A DNA stretch of 64,000 nt. It comes from Haematobia irritans (Eukaryota; Arthropoda; Insecta; Diptera; Muscidae). The DNA lies in the NCBI RefSeq assembly GCF_050003625.1, contig NC_134400.1:61690241-61754240 (forward strand). The letters run 5' to 3'. The notes beneath the pieces are model-generated. The model worked only from the letters and a program-made list of their open reading frames with translations. It was not told the DNA's origin and searched no databases. The translations under genes were made by a program, and so were the position numbers. This document shows, one piece after another, positions 29,401 through 42,115 of the stretch (position 1 is its first letter; each line of letters starts with the position of its first letter).

Positions 29401-30905
29401 TAAGAATGTTAATTTGAAAGCAACAATGCTGTCTATTGTTGTTAATGTAATGTATACAGGACATCATTTTGACCTCAATAATAAAATGAATGAATGAAGA
29501 TCATTTTTTAGATGCCATTTTTTATTAAATTAGTTAATACTGTTTGGTACCAGTCTAAGTAGTTGCCGTATAGAAATTGGCTAAGGTATGTTCTTTCAGC
29601 TGGAATAAATACAAAAAACAAATATTGTGTGCTAAATAACACTTCTATTTCATAAAAATGGACTGAAATTATTTTCTCCCATATATATTAGGCATGATTT
29701 TGATATAACTCTACTCAGATGTATGCCTCATTTCTTGCTAAAGAATACTAAAAATTCTAAAAAAAAAATCATTTCTTCCATTCATGTAACTGCTGTTATG
29801 ATAAATAGTTATAACAAAACAAAAATTATTTCATCGTTTATTACTTTGGATTTTACTGAATAATTTAGTTTACCACCAATAAAGAGTTTAATTGGAGTCT
29901 TTAATATTTCAACGTAGCATTTTGTATTAGTCAAACAATTTTCTTTGTACGCCTTTTAGAATTTTGTAAAGATTGTATTAATATCTGCTCTAAATACTCG
30001 TAAATATGACATAATGAAAGTTTTAATTACTTTGCGCAAATTTCAGGAAATTAAGGCGTTATTGTTGACTATACTTTGTCGCTATAGCGCTTTCCGTCTG
30101 GCTTCTTATTGATGTGTTACGAATGAGTTTTTATTTGGAGGTACATATACAAACAAAATAATTACGCTTACCCGTTTGGTAAGCGTAGCAAAGCAAAACA
30201 CAAGAACAACAATAAAATTTACGTAATAAGTTATTTGCTATTGCATTATGTGATGATCTCAAAACCTGGTAACACTGGTTGTGGCCACTCTCTCTTTTTC
30301 ACCAAGCACCCTTTACCATATCTCATACATATCTATCTATATGAAATTGTTTATCATATCCAGCCTTCGGAGAATTTTTTCCCCCAATCTTTGCCAGCCA
30401 TATCTCATTCTCACTGGTAATAACAGAAGAGAAGAGCAATACCACTTAACATTAAATTAATCATCACAGAATATTTAAATTTTCTCTTCGACCACATAAA
30501 ACGATAGAGATATATGGAGATGTGTGAGATATCGCAGTTTTGATGCTATGGCAGAGAGTGGTGGTGTGGTGAGTATGTGTATAACATCATATGTATATGC
30601 AACTACATATATTCATGCGTATGTATGGTATGTAAGTATGTATGTATCTTAAATGTGGGGATTGCTTTCAACAGTCATTGTCAAAATATTGCTTATTAAG
30701 TTGGTGTTCAAAGAAACACAGGTTGGTTGGTTGTCGTCAATCGAACTTGCACAAATAACAAACAAAGAAAAAACAAATCGAAACAAACAAAAAACTGCAT
30801 GGAACACAAGACGACATGAAAGATATAAATATAGGTACATAACATGAAGTCAAACTGAACATTTTAAGTTTAATGACTAAAGTCATTGGCGGCGAACCGG
30901 TCATT
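26456..30905. other. Unique sequence downstream of the MOXD1-like gene; no gene recognised
   Basis: AT-rich sequence with homopolymer and short tandem tracts, for example a GTATGTATGTATGTAT run at 27776-27791. No exon with convincing splice borders was found. The 3' untranslated region of the gene ending at 30906 should lie in the upper part, but its poly(A) site could not be fixed. A cluster of GGGCG(T/A)TGTGACCGCC words occurs at 26954-27067. Confidence 0.5.
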
Positions 30906-33900
30906 TCATCTGGCAAGCCACACTATGGCAAAGTACATGAGGCAAGCTAAGTGTATGCTAAGCCAAGTGACAGGCTTCCTGCATGACGATGATTCTGAAC
31001 CACTCAGCGCCAGGGTTTCAATGAAGGAGCTGCGGCTGCTGCGCACCGATGCCTCACTGAGGTGATTTGTCTCCAAGTCTCGCAAAACAGGTAATTCTAG
31101 TTGAGGAATCGTCTCGGTGACAAATAGCCGCTTTGGCTTACAACGTCGTGGCTCTCGATACGTTTTGCTTATGTTCTTGTTGTAGCCGATTAAGTGCTCA
31201 GATATCTGAAAAGAAGCCAAAGCGAAAGCAGAACGATGTGGAATATTAAAAGAATGGCATCCTTAGATCCCTCGTTGAAGAAAAGATAATGAGAAGCAAA
31301 AAAACTTATCAAGTATGTATGTGTGTGTTGCTGCTTGACAGCGAGTGCCTGGAGGCCGATTAATGAGATAACAATTTAACATTCCACCAAAAGTAGCAAT
31401 TTTGGAAAAATGGATGCTGCCGGAAATACTCGCCTCAAAGAGGTTGCGGCAAAGTTTAATTACACTAAAAAATGTCAAGTGATTTTCACAACACCACACA
31501 CACACGCCCGTAATGGGCAAATGCACCCAATGAGTCCCAAACCATTAGAGAGGAAACACAAGTCTCGATACACTCTGGCGCTGATTTTCCAAGAATTTCG
31601 AAACACAGGCTGAGTGATTTGTGATGAAAACTTACCGACAAATGTTCATTGTGGGCACCACTGCAGATTGGCTTAAAGGATCCGCGGAGAGTTGCCTCTT
31701 GGAATTTGTCAAACTGATGTTCCCAATCGTACGACAATAAGCGAGTTTCCAAAGTCATGCCGGCCAACTCAGGAGGCGATGCAATAACTACCGGGTTGGA
31801 TGTCCTAAAAAATCAGAATGGAAAAAAAGAACCAACAAAACACATAGAAATTAGCAGTGCCTGTATACGACCATTAGTGTGAAGGTATGCATGGGTCTTT
31901 GACTACACATACAATTTTCACATGATGGGGGAATTGGAAAAAATTATAGACCCAGCAAAGGGATACTCACATTGCCAATTGTTCGATGCCCAGTGAATGC
32001 AGGACGGTGGGCAAGCTAGGAAGTGAGTGGCAGGTTGTTAGACCCTTCTGGCGGGGATAGTAAAGTGTTAGCACTGTACACGATTCCTCCTTCATGGTTA
32101 GACCTCCTGAGCAGCACCAACGAATGGAAAGAAACAGAATAAAATAAAATGATGTCAGGATAATGATCGTAATTACTTAAATTGGGCGAACACGTTTAAC
32201 AACACCTTGTGGCAAATTGTGTTAGCCTGTGAATGAGCCGGCAAAAGCTAAGTCTAGCTCCAATGCCCCAGCAGGCATGTGTGTGGCAATACATGTGTGT
32301 GTGTGCATGAGTTTTCCCCATGTATTGACTAATAAATACAGATGTATGCCCTATGAACAACATGCCACACACAAATGCCATAGAGGGAGAGAGAGATAGG
32401 AACGTATTGCTGCTGTCTCAGCGTTTCAACTTACCAAGTGTAATTGCCTTTCGTGACGAACTATCATAAATGCACTCCGCCACCAATCTATCGCCTGGCA
32501 TGGAACGTACAGGATGGGACAGTCGTCTGTAGTCTTGATAGCTAGGGTCGACATTGCTATCGTGAGCTATGGGAAAGAGTTCTTCGTTCTGTCGTATCTG
32601 AAAAATGCCATTAAAAACGGAATATTGTGCTCACATTAGACTTGGGTCCAATTAATAATTTAAACGCCAAATCGATTTAAGAACATTAAACGTCCAAACA
32701 ATCAAGCAGCACACCAAAGCCAGTACTGGCTCACAGCAATGAGCCAGTGCCAGGTTTGAAAACCACGACATCATCATCATTATCGCCACCATCACCAAAT
32801 AGCTACGCGAACTTACTTGACCACGAATACCAATAATGGTTGATGGTTGTTGCTATGGTCTTCTGCCATAAATACCTTTTCGGAATTCTCCCTAGAGGTC
32901 AAAGTGTGTTGCAAAGCCACAAAGCTGCACTGTAGCCTTCTATTCGATTTCAATGTAACTGGTGGTAACGATGTCATTTTGAGGGAATTTGCACGGTAAG
33001 CAAAATCGTGTCAACTGTTGTTAAGGCTGAATGACTGTTTGATACGAGGAACGACTTAATCGATTTGGCATCATCGAATGGATGAAAATGCGAAGCTTAA
33101 TATGGCCATGTAGGCCCAGCGTTTATCATTATGCTGTAGAACCTTTGCCCTTAACCAAAGTGATGTCCATCGCAGAGGTGATTGGCATAGTTTCTTTGTG
33201 AGCATGGTGCCACTTGGTCTTACCTGTCGTAATTTTACTTCTCGGCCAATTTGGTGGGTGCGCATCATGACAGCGAAAATATTGATACCTTGATGGGGAA
33301 ATGCCGAGCCTGTGCAATCTTCCATACAGTGTCCCTGTGAAACTACCCTCTGTTGTCCGGGTGGAATGATGTGACGCCAATTGGGATCCATGCCTACATG
33401 ACAAAGCAAACAACAGCATACAGAGTAATTAGTAGGACTCAATTTGTATTGACCATGTGCACACAAACAGGCAACAACGCTCTCATAATGCTGAACTTTG
33501 CCCGGAATTGCGTGTATCTACCTACCAATTGAAAGCACACCCGCATCGTGTGGTCGCAGGTCCTGTGTGAATACTATTTTCATCCCGGAACTGTCTGTCA
33601 TACGATGAGTTTGATATGGCTCGAAGTCGGCATTTAAATTGCTGTAATGCGTTTCCATCAGAAAGTATTTGTTGTGTTTGGATTCCAATGGATAACCGGC
33701 TTCAGCGGGAAATGCAAAGCCCTAAAGCGAAAACAATTCAAATACAACAATGACTTGTCGACTCGCCAATGCACAAAATGATGCCAGTTATTTACGCTTA
33801 CCTCTGATCCCCTGGTCCATGAGGCCACTATGGCATTACAGCCCAATTGCAAACTGTGACCCCCTGCGCATAGCTGCCCACTTCCACGTGACATCTCCTC

Positions 33901-35002
33901 CAATTGAACACTATTGCCTTGACACTCATACAGTGTCATTTGTTGCAGGTAATGATAACTCCACGAAGAATCGAAAATTGGTTCATACTAATATAGAGAA
34001 GGGAAAAAACGGAAGGGGTTTAAATGACCGTCCACTCAACTCCTACCAAGGTTAATACTACCTTTATAATGTGATATTTGCGATCAAGTTTATCCAACTT
34101 GAACATTGTACACCAAAATTGAGAATCATCACCGTACGGTAGCTCTACATCCTGATTACGCAACTCCAATATACGGGCTGACGGTTCATAACGAGGAAGA
34201 TCCACTGTGGATTTCTGTAACAGCAAAACTGATTTATATGGTCTCCAAGACTCCATAGGGTTCGGCAGTGGAGACGGTGTTAAGGAATCTCTGGGTGGAT
34301 CCTCATCGTGGTACATAAACATTATGCGCATTGTGTTGTTCTATAGAGAATAAGGATCATCACATTTGGTTTTCAGAAACGTTCACTTCTACTACTTACA
34401 GTGATGGCAATGTCATTTTGATTGTCACAAGTGTCTAACTTCCTGCGAAAACGCAACACCGTATGGGTATTATTTTCATAGCCCTTCATAAGGCTATAGT
34501 CCTGAGATGGATCAATTTTTGGTTCAGCTGTACCTAATTCGTCTACATATCGATCCTGATATTCATAATAAAATATATACAAAATTCATTAATTTCCCTC
34601 CTAGGTAATGTTATTGTTTGCGGTTTAGCGTACCTGGAAGAATGTATGGCCTCCATCTACCCAGCCAACTGCCATATCAGCACCAATCTGGTTGCCATCC
34701 TTAGAGAATCCGAAACCTACATAGCCTAAGGTCCGTACTTGTATTTCGAAGGTAATATCCTGGTTGGCGATTGTCCAATACACGCGAAAATCCTCGTTTA
34801 AATCAACCGAATAATCCCAATTCAGGGCTGTCTCATATTCCAAACTGCTATACGCAAGCGATGGCAAGACGGCCGCCTGTGCCATACTTTTATTTGTGCC
34901 AGTGACCAATAGGAAGGTCAAAGCTATGGCAAAGCAAAAGCTCAATTGTTGGCTTAACGATGACGACGTCAAGCCTCGCCTCCTTCCTACGGAAGATACC
35001 AT
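30906..35002 (-). CDS. DBH/PHM-family MOXD1-like protein, ten exons, 707 aa, probable pseudoenzyme
   Basis: Exons, all GT-AG: 34634-35002, 34400-34555, 34062-34340, 33802-33987, 33526-33721, 33224-33393, 32435-32597, 31971-32106, 31636-31804, 30906-31205. Phases close without a stop. Residues 17-42 look like a signal peptide; about 57-175 form a DOMON domain (YVGFGFSKDG, GADMAVGWVDG). About 200-395 and 396-590 match the N- and C-terminal copper type II monooxygenase domains (YHIIKYEPIF, FPAEAGYPL, IPPGQQRVV, LYYPRQKGL). The last 20 residues are hydrophobic: a membrane or GPI tail. Family members hydroxylate amines using six ligands; here the HH pair is Q283-Q284, HTH is R440-T-H442 and the Met is S515, with H355 and H442 kept. 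Catalysis is therefore unlikely. Fly homologues are the MOXD1-like genes CG5235 and olf413; which is the orthologue is unresolved. Confidence 0.9.
32598..33223 (-). other. Largest intron (626 bp) of the MOXD1-like gene
   Basis: It lies between exons 6 and 7, with donor CAG|GTAAGA and acceptor TTTTTCAG. No transposon or open exon was recognised inside. The other introns run from 59 to 430 bp, so the gene is compact compared with its surroundings. Confidence 0.7.
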
Positions 35003-38000
35003 TGTGAATGCTAAATGCGGAGGGCAATTTTTCTTCGATTGTTTTATGATCTCTTTAAAATGTGTTACAGTTTCTTAGCGTTTCTGTTGATAAAACGCAC
35101 ATTTAGATTTGCGAGCAATTTTGGTATTCCTTTAAAGCTATATTCTATACGAATTCGATAGTATAATATTCATTAGTTTGATTTTGTTTTTGTGATTATA
35201 GTTGTTGCCTTATTCAAACTTCACGGACACCGTTCCTAGAGTAAATGTGTGTCTTGTGATTGCGTCAGTACGAGAGGCACTAATTACATTTAATGTTGTT
35301 GTTGTTTATGTTCCTGTAACAACGACCTTTAAGACATAAACGTTCGTCTTCTCTGCACGACATCCGTTAGCATGTCCTTTCTGCCCACTGTGAACAGTTT
35401 TAAATACACACGCAAGTACACCTTGATGCAGCGTAGTTGCTTCCGTTTTTTTGTAAAGATTACTTCTTGTTCTGTTGCTGCTGATGATGTTGTTCTTCTA
35501 TTCAATTCCTTGTTATTTTAGACATGCTATTCTATTTTTACACCCAGTTCGCCAATGCTTATGATTAATGTATGCGGGCTGTGCTGTAATGGGAAGTGCA
35601 AGCGAAGATGAAGTAGGAATCCTTGTTAGCTAGTGTTTTTCATTTGCCAGAGTTGGAGGCTAATTTGTATGGCGCATCAACGAAGTACGCTTAATTTCCA
35701 ATATTTCTATACAAATGATTAAACATTAACATAATTAGAAGTAGTACTGTAAATATTTTTCCCATAATACTCTTATAAAACTATCTGGAGTAAAGTGCTA
35801 AAGGGAAAAAGTAATATAAGGAAAATTAGTGAATTATATAATGAACTAACTAGAATTGCAATATCAAAAATCCTTCTCTGAAATGTAATGTAAATGATAT
35901 AAACAGGTACTGCTTTAAATAACACTCATAGATAAATTCATATTTTCTAATATGGTAAAAGATTATTATTTTCTAGATAAGTACAAGTATGTATGGTGAT
36001 AATATTAAACAGTTTTTTTTAATACCAATTCATTGAGACTATGAAAATTATCAAAATATTGATCCGAATGTTTGAAGCTGAAGAATTCTAGGAATTTGTT
36101 TTGGATATGTTGCGCCTATTTTAAATAAAGAGAACATCTAGGATGATATCTAGCTTTAAATGTAAGCTCTATAAAATTAAAATCACTTGAGGTCTATCAC
36201 TTATTGATTTTCCATCCTCTTTTTGCGATATATCAATAAAAAAATCACGAACAATCCAAATTACAACAGATACTTCAATGTACAAAATTATTGCTTAATT
36301 AAAAAACTTAAACCAAAGGTTCAAAATGTTCAATATAAATGTTAGTCTATATTTGAAGCTCATCGTTAATCTAAAGAGTGAACATCTCAGTTAATTTCGA
36401 GATTATTTATTTATATCAAAAATGTTTTTCTTCCTTAAGAAAAATTTACCTTACTTTAAAGACGCACTACTTCAAGGATTCGCATCCTAAATTTAATGAA
36501 AAATGTTTTTAAACCAAAGATTATGAGTCTTACGATTTAGGCTGCATAATCTTTTAAATTATAGTTTGTTCAGTGTATCAGCAGAATGAATATTCATATG
36601 ATATTCTTAAATGAATCATCTAAGATTGATTGATGGAATCCATAATTAGTCAACTAGGATCGAAAATGTTAGAAGGAGTACGAGAATAATAATCACGTTA
36701 CTTCGTTTCGTTAAGACAAAAAAGTAATCATCCTGCTCTCATTGTTATGAGAAATTGTTTCCTTTATGGTTGCGATCGTCGCTATCACCAAACAGAAACA
36801 GTATGGCCTAGTTGATTTACGCATGTTCATTTCTGCAGTGTAATTTTTAAAATTACACGGACCCGCCATTTATCCCCTTGCACGATAAACCTTTTCAAGC
36901 GGAATGTGATGGTCCGAGTTTAACAATATTTTCCTTTGTTTCCCATCATACGAAAACAATGTGAAAGGTGTACATAAAATTGCAGACGCTCATTCATCCA
37001 TTCATTCACAGGTACACTCTAATTTATCACATACCCTAAGCTCTTCACGTAATTGAATTGAAATGTTTATGGAGTGTGGGGGTGGGGTATTCTTGTGTTG
37101 CGTTAAGAGTAATATCCCAAGAAATATTATTGTGTAATTTCTAGTGGCACATCTTCATTTCGACAACTGCTCTGGAGTTCAGTCTTTCCCACAACAACAT
37201 TCGCCAATGGCGAGATACGTTCGTTAAGTGCTGTAGTGTCATTAGCTCTAATGATGCTTTAACACCACAAACAATGGCTATTCAAATACGCATTTATTTC
37301 TGCTTGATTCCCATGCTCATATGAGGCTGTTTTTTCTCTATGCCATGACTAATATCCGAAAATAGTTCCACTTGAGAGTTAGGGGGCAAGTGATATTCAT
37401 ACTGGTATCTCCGATATGGGTTTATCTCTCTAAATGAAAGTACCACATAGAGCAATAAAATCAATTATGAATTTCATATGCCAATTGTCGCATTATGTTC
37501 GGATGTCGGATGCGAGGAATTGTATGTTGTCAAGTAGTTACTTGTAGTCAAACCACCAACTTGGAGCATCTGTAGCTGGCTCAACCATTGAAAGAAGCTG
37601 TTGTCGTTGGCTTTCGCTCTTTGACACACTAGTCGAACATCGTCAATTGTTTGCTTTATAAATGAGCGTAATTCCATTGGATTTTGCTACATTTAGGTGA
37701 TGCTTCTGTTTTTGACTGGTAGTCTCGGCTACATGTTAACATTTCGATAGAGGTTATATCACTCCACTCCATTCACACACAAACACACACACACACACGT
37801 ACGACATATTTAGGAGTGTGCTTGAATTCAAAGATTGTAGTAGGGTAACGTCGCCACTGTTGTACGGGTGAATACGAATGAGGACGTGTTAACCCCCCTA
37901 CGATCCTTAAAAGGTATGGTCTTTTGGGTATTTTTTTAACTGTTCCTTTGTTTGTGAGTGCGTGTGTGTGCGTGTGTTATCGGAGTGTTAACTAGACCAA

Positions 38001-39040
38001 GTCGGTGAGAAGGGTTGTATGTGACGTGGTGTGGTGCAATTGGCGGATGCTGAATGTTGAAATCTCCGTGAGAATGTCGTAAATCCCTATAGAAATGGGT
38101 CTGACACAATGTAGTGATGACGGTGGTGGCATGGGGACACATTGGCTGTTTGCTTCATTTATTTGCACTGCCACACCAGGCCAGAACAGTATTGAATCCC
38201 TAGAGTGTGGTTATGTTGGATTTGATTTTCCATTTCGTTTTCATTCTTTCTTTTGTTGTTTCCCCAAGCCGTTTTTCATAAATTTTCTTCAGGTACCAAA
38301 TAAGCTTCCATTATATAAGTGACACACACACACATGCATTGATTTGTAGGCATTCATAAACATTCATACACATTTGCTTTGCTGCCACAAGTCCTTTAAG
38401 TCTTTGCTGGATAGTAGGTTACGTGCTTCAATGAATGTTGTTCTGTTTCAAATAGGAAATTTATTCAAAACGTAGGATTATATAACAGAAGGAAGGAAAC
38501 TGAATTTGACTCGATTAATACAACAAAGTGATTGTCCTACTTGTGTTTGTAGGTGAACCAACCGTTCAACTACTACAAGTACAGGCATTATTAGAAATCA
38601 GTAACACGAAAAAGGTCTGTACGTGATGACAATATCCAATGGGTTCATTTAAAATTGACTCTTGTGGACTTTCCCTTCATTACACACGATTAAGGGAACT
38701 CTTGAATTGAGATAGCCTACAGGACTTTTCGCGATGGTCGGTGAAGAAGAAATGTATTTAATCGTTTCACTCTTCTCCATGGAAATGGGGATAATTTTTA
38801 CGCTCTGATCCTTAGTGGCTCAAGGCATTTCGATTTTTAATTTAAATGTAATCTTAGCAGTAAAGGTAGCCAATTATTTTTTTATTTTGCATAAAGGACT
38901 CTGTGGAATGCATATTAGTATTCAACGAGGATATTTCATTTTTATCAATTATGCAGTCATGTCAAAGTGTCCATTGTGGCATGTCATTACTTGTTCAAAT
39001 GCCATTGCACAATGAATACAGCAAACGATATGTTGTGTTA
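35003..39040. other. Upstream unique region of the MOXD1-like gene; no gene recognised
   Basis: The start codon context is CACAATGG. The 5' untranslated region and promoter must lie here but no TATA, Inr or splice donor could be fixed. The sequence is AT-rich with an (AC)n tract at 37778-37797 and a GTGTGTGCGTGTGT tract near 37965. Small open frames show no family resemblance. Confidence 0.45.
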
Positions 39041-39049
39041 GGTATGTGA

Positions 39050-39160
39050 TAGATGCCACAGGTGATCTACATCTCTGTAATCAATGAGTGTTGCTCGATT
39101 CTATATTTAAGTCACAACTGAAAAAAATTGTTTGTTGTGCGGCCGAAATAGATATAAAAC
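39050..39160 (-). mobile_element. SINE-A remnant
   Basis: GAGTGTTGCTCGATTCTATA and GTGCGGCCGAAAT on the plus strand correspond, with decay, to the lower body and upper body of SINE-A on the minus strand. Both ends are lost. Confidence 0.4.
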
Positions 39161-41890
39161 GGCTATGCTTCCACCATGGTTTTATAGGGTTCCATCGCCA
39201 AAACTGGGATGGGACCCATATAAGCAATTAGAGTATGCTACCAATTGCCCAATACTATATAAAATCTACGAACAACAATCTCCAATTAATTTTATACTAT
39301 TTTCAGCGTTTTCGTATTCTTTGAGGATTATTTCTTGTGCAAATTTAAAGACAAACAACTTAAGTTCAACGAACAATTTCTTTAAGATCAGGTTTAAAGT
39401 TTTCTAAAAAATATAATTAAAAAAATGTTGCTAACATATTAAGGTTACATTGGTCAATAACTTTTTACAGTGTAGCAGTAGAATATTTGCAAATCTGGCA
39501 ACCCAGCAACCGTTCCATGAAACACTGCAACACAACGCCAAAGTAGCAGTAACCCCAACCATAATGACATCGGCCATATCAACAATAACAACAAGATGAA
39601 CATAATCTCATAGAAGACTGCAATAGATTTTATCCCCTCGTGTAAAATCAAAATGCCACTCAATGAACCATCATCGTCGTAGTGGCATTTTGTTTATGCA
39701 TGTTCCTTGTACAGCCATTTTTCAAGCAATAGACTTGATGATGATGCAACAAACAAAGGCAAGAACAAAACATTCACACACATACCTGGCAAATAAATCA
39801 AGTGGGCCTTAGCTATGCAGGCCCAATATGAGATCCCTTAGGATCGTTACCATGAGCGCTTTTAAATTTTTCTCTTCTTTGTTTTTTTTTTTTACGAGAA
39901 ATAACTATGTTTTTGGACTCATTTATCAATGCTGCAACGTCAATTTGGACTTAATGTGGAGAAGAAACCTTTGGAAACAAAAAGCAACCCAGAGAATAAG
40001 CACCCAGCATATATTATCATTACTAAATAATTTTGGAGGTAACATAGTTCAAAATTGGTAAGATATTACTATTAAATGGAACTCTTGGTTACTTTCGCAA
40101 GGACGTAGTACTCATGAAAAACTAATGTATAGTAGCCGAAACCGTCCTATGGTCATTACTCCCAAGCACGTGGTAATCCTGAGTGTATGGCATAAATGGT
40201 TTTAATGAGAAGTGTTCAACTCAACTCCTTCCTCACGATAAACAAAGAAAAATAAGTCATACATGCAAAGAATAAACAGGGTTGTCACTTTCACATTCTA
40301 AAAGCTAAATGACATGATTGAATCTTGATTGTGGCGACGATGTAATATTTTCAGAAAAATATGATGGTTGTCATTCATGGGCCCCTTTGATTACAGCCTT
40401 AATATTCCTTCCTCAATGACCATAAAAAGTTCTAAGGCAACCTGGAGAACAAACTATATGACTGCTGCAATGTTCGTACCCACAACATCGTGGCGGAAGT
40501 TTGGTGCATTGATGAGGTACTGTATTCATTCCCTAAGAGCCACACATCACCTACATCTATCCCCACGTTCATACAGTTATCTGCATAGAATGTATTCAAA
40601 TCGCTATGGTAAATTGTACTCAATAAACGAACGACTATGTCAAACTCCATTATTACAGCTTGTGCAGTTGTTGCACCTTGGTGGCACTCCTTACAATTCC
40701 CAATAATGATCATAAGTTTGAAGATGTCCGGAAAACAATATCTGGCCTGGAGTCTCCCACACAAACGAGAAAAGCAAAATAATTAAGTAAAAGCCTTGTG
40801 TGTTTTCTATTAAAAACAAAATTCACACGTACGATCTTGCAATGCAATTTCTTTACAAAATCACAAGATACTTCATCGATAGGGTATCCGTAATATAACA
40901 AACGCCGCTGCCTTATAAATTCTATGCAGTCTGTTTTTTTCCTCTGTTCACAAACTTTCCCAAAGCATATATTCTATTAGATTTTTATGATTTTATCTTC
41001 GATCTATGCTATGTGGAGTACAATGCCAACAAGGATCGTAAACAACTTTTGAGAATTGAAAATTAAGGTTTTTAAGGGTGGTGTATTCGAAAATCAATGT
41101 ATATGCACTGAAAACAAAAAACCATTTGAAGCACAAATATAAATATTCTATTTTTTCGTAGCTTAGAAGACGCATTTCTCTGTTATGGAGATAAGTCTTT
41201 ACGTTGCAGACATTTTGTTGAAATGGGTGTTTTCAATATAAGGAAATCCTATTAAACTGGCAACTTGTCTTTGATAAATCGTAATTGGTATTATTGATAT
41301 CATCTTAGATCTCGACAATTTTTAATTTTTTGTGTCCTTTAAAGATTACATTTTCTCTCCCTCAAATTAAATCGTAGCCTATATTTGAAGCTTTATTTAT
41401 ATTTTATACAGAGATATTTATTTATATTGTGTCTTTAAATCAAAAATATGCTCTTTGATTTGGAATCAAAGTTTAGGAATTTAATTTCGTTTAATTAAAA
41501 TTTCGTTACTATAAAAAGATTGTCCTTACTATGGTTTATCTTAAAATAAGGTTGCATAACCCTTCAGTCTTAAAAGAGTTACAAAGCTCCAATTTACGTG
41601 GGAAATAAAATATGCAAAACATTTCAGTTCTCTCGAAATCATCTATAGATAGGGCTTATGATGCTGTAGAAAGGTAGCGCTGCGAAGAAAGCAGAATTGA
41701 AAAAGTCTAAATATTATTATTTTTTTTTTTTTGACAGATAGATCTTGGGAAAACTATAAGAAGTCTATGTACACTGATTTTTGTCTAGGTAGTTTGATTC
41801 GATGTGAATCAGATATGAATATGGGGTCTTGCTATTTCGATTCGTAAGAAAGCGAAGTAAGTAATTCTATAGCTTGGGATATTGGCTTTG
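39161..41890. other. Unique sequence, no gene recognised
   Basis: No supported exon, RNA gene or repeat boundary; small open frames on both strands near 40370-40760 overlap each other and show no family motifs. Confidence 0.4.
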
Positions 41891-41899
41891 ATTTCCCCG

Positions 41900-42115
41900 A
41901 GCAGAGAAGGAATATGATCACCCCAAACGTGTTTCAAGAGCATGTATTTCGCAACCATCTTATGTTCTCGAAAATTATGTATCTGATTTCGGCAAGCATG
42001 TTATGTTTGATGAGAGAAGAGAAAATAATACATTTGCGACAAAAAAGCTATATGCGTCCTGTGAAAAAGTAAGATGGTGCTCTTGAAACATGTTTGTGGT
42101 GCATATTTTTAGTAA
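41900..42115. repeat. Diverged palindromic MITE, relative of 49993-50244
   Basis: The left part is GCAGAGAAGGAATATGATCA followed by CCCAAACGTGTTTCAAGAGC; the right part is GGTGCTCTTGAAACATGTTT. This is the same foldback as at 49993-50244 but with more decay. Confidence 0.6.

Noticed and set aside
40368..40764. Overlapping 110-codon frames on both strands as genes
   Set aside because: They overlap on opposite strands, have no recognisable domain and no convincing splice borders.
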